DNA of 11,435 nt from an uncultured Collinsella sp. (GTDB taxonomy: Bacteria > Actinomycetota > Coriobacteriia > Coriobacteriales > Coriobacteriaceae), in NCBI GenBank assembly GCA_900552155.1, contig URYU01000050.1, positions 1 to 11,435 on the forward strand, written 5' to 3'. The position numbers and the translations under genes are program-made. A model generated the notes under the pieces. It did not search any database and was not told the DNA's origin. It saw only the letters and a program-made list of their open reading frames with translations. Shown here piece after piece: positions 7,058-11,435 of the stretch. Every line of letters begins with the position of its first letter. Position 1 is the stretch's first letter.

Positions 7058-7092
7058 GACCGTTCGCGGGTGAAAATCGACCGTTGACGGGT
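7058..7092. repeat. Two 14-mers 21 bp apart upstream of the PTS promoter
   Basis: GACCGTTCGCGGGT (7058-7071) and GACCGTTGACGGGT (7079-7092) match at 12 of 14 bases and are spaced by 21 bp, two helical turns. They sit about 50 to 85 bp upstream of the expected transcription start, a usual place for activator sites. The binding protein is unknown. Confidence 0.55.
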
Positions 7093-7168
7093 TTAACGTA
7101 CTCGAAACGTTTGGCTAGGTAGGCCGGCGCTAGCTGGATAACCCCAGATCAGACGCCTCGCCAATCCC

Positions 7169-8251
7169 CTATCGCACGAAGTACCAGGGGCTTTCCTGCA
7201 CGGTGGGCTCCAGCGCGATGCCGGTGCGCTCGCGGAACAGATCCATGTCCTGCGATTTCTCCGTCCACCACGCGTTGGGCTTAAAGGTCATGCTCTCAAC
7301 GATATGGCCGACAAAGGCACTGTTGCGCAGCTTGGAGAAGTTAGTGTTCATGATCAGGATGGACGCGAGCACCAGCACGATGCCCAGGACCTTGATCGCG
7401 CCGGCGGGCTCGGCATAGATGCCAATACCGACCAGAACGGTCGCCACGGTTTCAAACGAAGCCACGACCGGCACCTTCGACGTCTCAAGATCCATCGAAA
7501 GGCCCTGCATATAGAAGATGTACGCAAGAGCCGTCGGAATAAAGCCAACGCCCGCGAACAGCAGAATGAGCTGCGGGGACATTGCCGCGGCCACATCGGA
7601 CCACGGAGCCGAAAGCACTGCCATAAAGCATCCGCCAAAGACAAAGCCCCAAAGCGTCACCGCCAGCGGATGCAGCGTCTTGGTAGCCATACGGCTAAAC
7701 ACAGCCAGTAGCGCACCGCAAAGCCCGGCGATCACACCCGACACGACGCCCCAAGCCGAGAAATGGAAACCGGACAGGTCGCCGCTCGTCACCGCGAGCA
7801 CGCAACCCACAATGTTAAAGACGATGGCAACGAGCTTGTTGGGAGTCACATCCTCGCGATAAAGCACGCGGCCGAGCATGACGCCAAACACCGGCGAGGT
7901 GTAGAGCAGCACCGAGGCCGTGGACATGCCCACCTCGCCCATGCACTCGTAATAAAGCGTGTTAGCGGTGGCGAGGCCGATAATGCCCAGAAGCGCACAG
8001 GGAACAAGCTCTTTAGGACTTGCCTTGAACAGTGCCAGGGGACCCGATGCTTTTCCCTCACGATCGCCTCCCTGGCAACCCATGAACGCCAAGACCGGAG
8101 CCATTAAGACGGCACCCGACAACAGGCGAAAGGCCGCCATGCTCTGAGACGAAACGCCCATGGCCGAGATGCCGTTTACAAAGATTCCGATGCTGCCCCA
8201 CATAAGCGCGGCGATCAGCACCAGCACATAGCCCAGATTGCTTTTCTTCAA
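7169..8251 (-). CDS. EamA/DMT-superfamily permease with C-terminal cytoplasmic tail
   Basis: A 360-aa transporter with two EamA repeats (about 6-155 and 165-301) and roughly ten membrane segments, such as YVLVLIAALMWGSIGIFVNG near the start and IKVLGIVLVLASILIM near 286-301. Family members move amino acids, nucleotides or other small metabolites, often outward. I place the start at TTG (8249-8251), five bases after GAGGAGG; an in-frame ATG at 8287 has no ribosome site and lies four bases from the candidate operator. Residues 302-360 form a polar, tryptophan-containing tail beyond the normal EamA end. The promoter carries the ACGT-type motif shared with GntR1 and the PTS operon. A role in handling the amino acid released by the deglycases is inference; the family is firm, the substrate unknown. 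No clear terminator follows. Confidence 0.88.
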   Translation of the reverse strand: MKKSNLGYVLVLIAALMWGSIGIFVNGISAMGVSSQSMAAFRLLSGAVLMAPVLAFMGCQGGDREGKASGPLALFKASPKELVPCALLGIIGLATANTLYYECMGEVGMSTASVLLYTSPVFGVMLGRVLYREDVTPNKLVAIVFNIVGCVLAVTSGDLSGFHFSAWGVVSGVIAGLCGALLAVFSRMATKTLHPLAVTLWGFVFGGCFMAVLSAPWSDVAAAMSPQLILLFAGVGFIPTALAYIFYMQGLSMDLETSKVPVVASFETVATVLVGIGIYAEPAGAIKVLGIVLVLASILIMNTNFSKLRNSAFVGHIVESMTFKPNAWWTEKSQDMDLFRERTGIALEPTVQESPWYFVR

Positions 8252-8290
8252 CGCAGCCTCCTCGGTATTGTTTCCAATATGTTTCATACT

Positions 8291-8303
8291 ACGTTATAGT
8301 CGT
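8291..8303. promoter_or_regulatory. Candidate operator upstream of the DMT permease
   Basis: The plus strand reads ACGTTATAGTCGT: arms ACGT and TCGT around five bases, the third copy of the motif at 868-880 and 7020-7032, with one mismatch. It lies 40 bp upstream of the TTG start, within an AT-rich promoter-like stretch (TTGAAA box further out). Confidence 0.45.
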
Positions 8304-8336
8304 TATATACATTTTTCAAGACACAAATCGGTGAGC

Positions 8337-8379
8337 GGAAAAGTGATCCGTTTTCCTCCGTCCCCAGCGGATTACTGGG
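8337..8379. repeat. Pair of small hairpins next to the large palindrome
   Basis: GGAAAA (8337-8342) pairs with TTTTCC (8351-8356), and CCCAG (8363-8367) pairs with CTGGG (8375-8379). Both are short but stand in line with the 65-bp palindrome at 8382-8446, so the whole 8337-8446 stretch may be one composite repeat element. Confidence 0.35.
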
Positions 8380-8381
8380 CG

Positions 8382-8446
8382 GTTGCGGTGAAATAGTTCC
8401 TAAATAGAGGCTTCAAGCCCCCAAACAGGAACTATTCCACCGCAAC
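8382..8446. repeat. 65-bp palindrome between SIS2 and the DMT permease
   Basis: 20-bp arms (8382-8401 and 8427-8446) with one mismatch (A-C on plus, G-T wobble on minus) around a 25-nt loop that holds a small hairpin, GGCTTCAAGCC. It follows the SIS2 stop by 36 bp and could end that transcript, but there is no T-tract. Its arm sequences differ from the GGACAG-loop repeats, so it is a separate element type. Confidence 0.75.
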
Positions 8447-8482
8447 TTATGAGGACATCGAGCTGTTAGGCCGCTCTATCCC

Positions 8483-9475
8483 CTAGTAGTCAAGCTTCCA
8501 CATGTAGCGGCGCGTCATGTAGTCCTTGTGGGTGACGGCAGAGAGCGCACGCATGTACACGTTGTTGAGGATCGGAGCAAAGATCAGGTGGTTGAAGTAC
8601 TCGCTCACGCTGTCCTTGATGTCGTTGAGGCCGAGCTCCTTGGCGTCGAGCTGATAGACGCGCTCGCCACCGTACTGGTTGACGAAGCGGATGCCGCGCT
8701 CGTCGTTGCAGCGGCTGCGGCCGACGCTGATGAGCTGGAACAGCGAGGTGCGCTTGTCCAGAATCTCGAAGGGGCCGTGGAAGAAGTCGCAGGTGTTGAT
8801 GGTGCAGGAATCGATCTGCAGCAGCTCCTGCACGTTGCAGATGCTAAAGACGTAGGCGGCACCAAAGAGCGGGCCCTGAGCCATGACGTTGATGCAGGGC
8901 TTGTCGGCATTCTGCTCGGCCCACTTGGCAGCGAGCGGACGGGTGTACTCGACGGCCTTGCGATAGATGGGGTCGACCAAGTCGAACGCGGCCATAGCGG
9001 TCTCGTACTCGGCATAGCCCTCGGTCTGCTGCGTGAGCTCCATGGCGATCATGGTCACGACGGCGGAGTTGGTACGGCCCATGCAGGACTCGTCGACGGC
9101 CAGGCTGTCATACTGAATCTTGTAGTCGCAGACCTCGGTGAGGCCGGACTCGTCAACATAGATGGCGATGGTGCTGGCGCCGTGGTCCTTGGCGACCTGG
9201 GCGGCGACGATGGTCTCCTTGGTGCCGCGCATGGACACGACGACGGCCAGGGTGTTCTCGTTGACATAGGCGGGCGTGGCGTGCACGAACTCGTTGCTGG
9301 TGTAGCTGGAGCTCACGACCTGCGTGGCCTCGTGCTCCATAAAGTACTGGGCAGGATAGTTGCCGCCGTTGGATCCGCCGGCGCCAATCCACACGACGCG
9401 CTTGATGCCGCCCTTGTCTGCCTTGTCAGCCAAAACCTGGGAGACGACGTCCTTAACCTGTTCCTGAGTAGTCAT
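8483..9475 (-). CDS. SIS-domain sugar-phosphate deglycase, FrlB/FraB/Gfr-like (SIS2)
   Basis: A 330-aa cytoplasmic enzyme paralogous to SIS1, with two SIS folds. Shared marks are the loop GAGGSNGGNYPAQYF (31-45), SNEF...TP (60-68), a Ser/Thr loop SMRGTKETIV, NTCDFFHGPFEIL (227-239), and an almost identical end, TRRYMWKLDY. The catalytic pair is present as E217 and H233, 16 apart. D230 replaces the Glu seen in the GE-x-x-HGP motif of SIS1, and overall identity looks modest, so the two likely differ in substrate. The start ATG 9475 has AAAGG ten bases upstream. It is transcribed alone, divergently from GntR2, with a repeated motif between them suggesting control by GntR2. In gfr loci two deglycases handle fructose- and glucose-linked lysine 6-phosphates; which one this would be cannot be told. 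Confidence 0.85.
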   Translation of the reverse strand: MTTQEQVKDVVSQVLADKADKGGIKRVVWIGAGGSNGGNYPAQYFMEHEATQVVSSSYTSNEFVHATPAYVNENTLAVVVSMRGTKETIVAAQVAKDHGASTIAIYVDESGLTEVCDYKIQYDSLAVDESCMGRTNSAVVTMIAMELTQQTEGYAEYETAMAAFDLVDPIYRKAVEYTRPLAAKWAEQNADKPCINVMAQGPLFGAAYVFSICNVQELLQIDSCTINTCDFFHGPFEILDKRTSLFQLISVGRSRCNDERGIRFVNQYGGERVYQLDAKELGLNDIKDSVSEYFNHLIFAPILNNVYMRALSAVTHKDYMTRRYMWKLDY

Positions 9476-9513
9476 CGTGCATCAGCCTTTCTTCTCGTTT
9501 GATGCTCTCGATG

Positions 9514-9664
9514 GCATACAAGTTACATACATGTTTTGATTATGTCGACTAGTTGTATGCTATATTTGTCTTAGAAATTTTGCTGGTAAGGTTTTCGGTA
9601 GCTCGATACCAGCGGTTTTATTGTTGTGTTGAATACATGCTTGCTTAGATAAGCATACAAGTTA
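9514..9664. promoter_or_regulatory. Divergent promoter region with repeated GntR2-type operator
   Basis: The 205-bp space between SIS2 and GntR2 contains the 12-mer GCATACAAGTTA twice, exactly (9514-9525 and 9653-9664), and an inverted near-copy TAGTTGTATGC (9550-9560). The first and inverted copies flank the SIS2 side; the other lies 16 bp before the GntR2 start. This arrangement is typical of a local regulator controlling itself and the divergent gene. The motif is unlike the ACGT type found elsewhere in the window. Confidence 0.55.
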
Positions 9665-9680
9665 GATATAGGCTGATCGC

Positions 9681-10403
9681 ATGAACGCTTCATCTAAAAA
9701 GAAACTGAGCCAATACGAGCGCTTGGCGGGTACGCTTCGCGACCGCATCGCCGCCGGCATCTACGCACGCGGAGACAAGCTGCCGTCCGAGATGGAGCTC
9801 ATGGACGAATCGGGGCTGTCGCGCAGCACCGTGCGCCACGCCCTTAAGGTACTCGTTGATGAGGGCCTGGTGCGCACCGAGCGCGGGCGCGGCGCCTTTG
9901 TGGCCGACACGCCCGCGCTCCACGAAAACAACCTGGTGTTTTCGAGCTATACCAAGCAGGTCGAAGGCCAGGGCATGAAGCCCACCACGCGCACGGTGGA
10001 CTCGGGCTTTACCAAGGCGGGCGGCAGCATAGCTAAGTTCTTTGATGCCGCCGTGGGCAGCAAGCTCGTCAAACTTGTCCGCCTGCGTTATCTGGACGAT
10101 GCGCCGCTGTGCCTGGAGACCACCTACCTGCCGCCAAGCTTCGAGTCGCTCATCGACCGCGATATCAACGGTTCGCTCTACGCGACGCTGCGCCAAGAAT
10201 TCCATCGCGCGCCAGCACAGGGACATAAGACCTTTGAGGTGTGCTATGCCTCGCAAAACGAGGCGTTTTTGCTCAACGTCGAGCGCGGGCAGGCGCTGAT
10301 CCTGATCACCGACTACGTCTACGACACCGACGGCCGACCGCTCCATGTCTCTAAGCGCATCCAACGCACCGACCGCGCCAAATACACCGAGCCCATCGGC
10401 TAA
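9681..10403 (+). CDS. GntR-family transcriptional regulator, HutC/UTRA subfamily (GntR2)
   Basis: A 240-aa regulator. The winged helix spans about 10-76, with the helix-turn-helix at LPSEMELMDESGLSRSTVRH (34-53) and wing GRGAFV; the UTRA ligand domain covers about 85-235. It is similar in plan to GntR1 but clearly divergent in sequence, so it probably binds another site and another ligand. It is the only plus-strand gene and is divergent from SIS2, the usual arrangement for a local regulator. The ATG at 9681 has only a weak ribosome site (TAGG region). One 12-bp repeat lies just before its start, suggesting autoregulation. The ligand might be the SIS2 substrate; this is inference. Confidence 0.9.
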   Translation: MNASSKKKLSQYERLAGTLRDRIAAGIYARGDKLPSEMELMDESGLSRSTVRHALKVLVDEGLVRTERGRGAFVADTPALHENNLVFSSYTKQVEGQGMKPTTRTVDSGFTKAGGSIAKFFDAAVGSKLVKLVRLRYLDDAPLCLETTYLPPSFESLIDRDINGSLYATLRQEFHRAPAQGHKTFEVCYASQNEAFLLNVERGQALILITDYVYDTDGRPLHVSKRIQRTDRAKYTEPIG

Positions 10404-10409
10404 CCTGCC

Positions 10410-10450
10410 AAAACCACCGCAAAGGGGACAGGCACCTTTGTGATGGTTTT
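10410..10450. terminator. REP-like hairpin between converging genes, likely bidirectional terminator
   Basis: A 16-bp quasi-perfect stem (10410-10425 with 10435-10450, one mismatch and one wobble) around a 9-nt loop GGACAGGCA. It fills the 45-bp space between the GntR2 and GNAT stop codons, and its right arm ends inside the GNAT stop. Flanking runs of A on the left and T on the right give a T-tract in both directions. Confidence 0.7.
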
Positions 10451-11030
10451 AGGCGAGGAGATCGGGGAACCAGGTTGGTTTGGGTTGGTTGGGGACGCGC
10501 TCGGCTAGGACCAACTCCATCCAGCACATGTCGTACCAGCGGCCGAACTTTTGGGCGCAGCGGTCAAAGGCACCCACCAGGCGATACCCCATATGGGCAT
10601 GGAAGTCCTGGCTGTTGTGCGTCAGGTACTCGTCGTCCTTGTCGTGCGGCACGGCGATGAGGGCACACATGTTGGTGATGCCCATCGCGATCAGGCGCTG
10701 CTTGAGCGCGTCATGTAGTTTGCGGCCCAGCCGGCCGTGGCGCGCATCACGCGCCAGGTAGATCGACGTCTCGACCGACCAGTCGTATGCCTCGCGGCTG
10801 TTAAGCGGGCTCGCATAGGCATAGCCCACCGGACGCCCGTCCAACTCCATCACCAAATACGGATAGCGCCTGAGCGTACGCTCGATGCGCCCGGCGAACT
10901 CCTCAACGCTCGGCACCTCATATTCGCAGGTAATCGCCGTCTGGCGCACATACGGCTCATAAATGGCAAGCAACGCCGACGCGTCATCGGGCGTCGCCAG
11001 GCGAATCGTCGGCTCGGACATCTCGGTCAT
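10449..11030 (-). CDS. GNAT acetyltransferase, phosphinothricin/methionine sulfoximine acetyltransferase-like
   Basis: A 193-aa acetyl-CoA-dependent N-acetyltransferase. Family marks are IRLATPDDASALLAIYEPYV at the N-terminus, the YDWSVETSIYLARDARHGR block (82-100) leading into the acetyl-CoA loop RHGRLG (97-102), and the C-terminal FGRWYDMCWMEL (162-173), characteristic of the PAT/Bar group. The natural substrate of many such proteins is methionine sulfoximine, other glutamate analogues or an unknown amine; resistance should not be assumed. The start ATG 11030 is preceded by GAAGGG four bases upstream; a longer in-frame reading would translate the terminator hairpin of the next gene. It appears to be a single-gene unit unrelated to the sugar locus. 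Confidence 0.88.
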   Translation of the reverse strand: MTEMSEPTIRLATPDDASALLAIYEPYVRQTAITCEYEVPSVEEFAGRIERTLRRYPYLVMELDGRPVGYAYASPLNSREAYDWSVETSIYLARDARHGRLGRKLHDALKQRLIAMGITNMCALIAVPHDKDDEYLTHNSQDFHAHMGYRLVGAFDRCAQKFGRWYDMCWMELVLAERVPNQPKPTWFPDLLA

Positions 11031-11047
11031 ACAACCCTTCTCCCCCA

Positions 11048-11090
11048 AAAGCAAAGGCCGCCCTGCGCCAAGCTCAGGCGCAGGGCGGCC
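11048..11090 (-). terminator. Intrinsic terminator of the threonine aldolase-like gene
   Basis: A 14-bp perfect GC stem (GGCCGCCCTGCGCC 11056-11069 with 11077-11090) and 7-nt loop. On the minus strand it is followed by TTTGCTTTT. It lies 18 bp after the stop of the aldolase-like gene. Confidence 0.88.
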
Positions 11091-11108
11091 CCTTGTCATT
11101 ACATCAGG

Positions 11109-11435
11109 CTACAGGACAGCCGCCAGCGCGTCGATGTCCTCCTGCGTCGTGGCCCAGCTAGTGCAAAAGCGCACCACGGTGTGGGTCTCGTCGTACTTTT
11201 CCCAGTACTCAATCGAGGCATGCTCGCGAATGCGGGCCATGTCCTCGTTGGGCAGAATCACAAACTGCTGGTTTGTGGGCGTCTCCAAGAAGAACTGGTA
11301 ACCGCGCTCGTGCAGCACGCGACGAAGCGCCTGCGCGGTTTCGATCGCCTGGCGACCAATCTCAAAATACAGGCCGTCGGTAAAGCGCGCCTCAAACTGC
11401 ACGCCCGTCAGGCGGCCCTTGGCCAGCAACGCACC
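11109..11435 (-). CDS. Low-specificity L-threonine aldolase-like PLP enzyme, C-terminal part
   Basis: Only the last 108 residues are inside the window; the reading frame is open to the right edge, so the start and the PLP lysine are outside. The visible sequence (GALLAKGRLTGVQF at the edge, then FTDGLYFEIGRQA and ETPTNQQFVILPNE) matches the C-terminal domain of the beta-eliminating lyase/threonine aldolase group, which cleaves L-threonine or allo-threonine to glycine and acetaldehyde. A strong terminator follows. Other aminotransferase-fold lyases share this domain, so the exact reaction is less sure than the family. Confidence 0.82.
   Translation of the reverse strand, partial: GALLAKGRLTGVQFEARFTDGLYFEIGRQAIETAQALRRVLHERGYQFFLETPTNQQFVILPNEDMARIREHASIEYWEKYDETHTVVRFCTSWATTQEDIDALAAVL

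Noticed and set aside
7096..7110. AACGT-N7-ACGTT pair and a cre-like sequence upstream of the PTS operon
   Set aside because: The spacing differs from the three N5 copies and it is a poor match to a cre site; chance is a sufficient explanation.
8252..8287. ATG start for the DMT permease
   Set aside because: No ribosome site before it, and the candidate operator is four bases away; GAGGAGG precedes the TTG at 8251 at proper spacing.
11031..11099. Upstream extension of the GNAT gene
   Set aside because: It translates the terminator hairpin of the neighbouring gene, and a well-placed ribosome site marks 11030.

Overview
The window looks like chromosomal DNA of a gut actinobacterium of the class Coriobacteriia, most likely Collinsella or a close relative. 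This is inferred from the GC-rich coding sequence with strong GC3 preference, AT-rich promoters, AGGAGG-type ribosome sites, the gene content (mannose-family PTS, SIS deglycase-like enzymes, HutC-type GntR regulators) and many small intergenic palindromes. No rRNA, tRNA, CRISPR array, transposase or phage gene is visible.

Layout. All genes except one read on the minus strand. From the left: a GntR/UTRA regulator (111-830); a YitT-family membrane protein (1050-2057); a 355-bp gene-free stretch holding a large nested palindrome; a HAD phosphatase (2413-3042); then an operon read right to left from about 7006 to a clear intrinsic terminator at 3137-3169. The operon encodes mannose-family PTS EIIAB, EIIC and EIID and a SIS-domain sugar-phosphate deglycase/isomerase. 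Next come an EamA/DMT permease (7169-8251), a second paralogous SIS enzyme (8483-9475), and a divergent second GntR/UTRA regulator (9681-10403, the only plus-strand gene). The right end has a phosphinothricin-type GNAT acetyltransferase (10449-11030) and the C-terminal part of an L-threonine aldolase-like PLP enzyme that runs off the window.

How the genes fit together. The PTS should import and phosphorylate a sugar-containing substrate. The two SIS enzymes resemble the FrlB/FraB/Gfr deglycases, which split 6-phosphorylated Amadori compounds into hexose 6-phosphate and an amino acid. Both keep a Glu/His pair 16 residues apart, matching the catalytic pair of FraB and of the GlmS isomerase domain. 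One PTS plus two deglycases and no separate kinase recalls the gfr (glucoselysine/fructoselysine) loci of Salmonella and Enterococcus. The best reading is therefore a locus for fructosyl- or glucosyl-amino acids (Maillard/Amadori products); the exact substrate is inference.

Regulation seen in the sequence. An ACGT-N5-ACGT (one arm ACGA/TCGT) inverted motif lies upstream of the first GntR gene, the PTS operon and the DMT permease, suggesting one regulon for that regulator. A different 12-bp motif is duplicated between the second GntR and the second SIS gene. The PTS promoter also has two near-identical 14-mers exactly 21 bp apart. Intergenic spaces contain at least four hairpins that share a (G)GACAG loop core, plus two larger and different palindromes.
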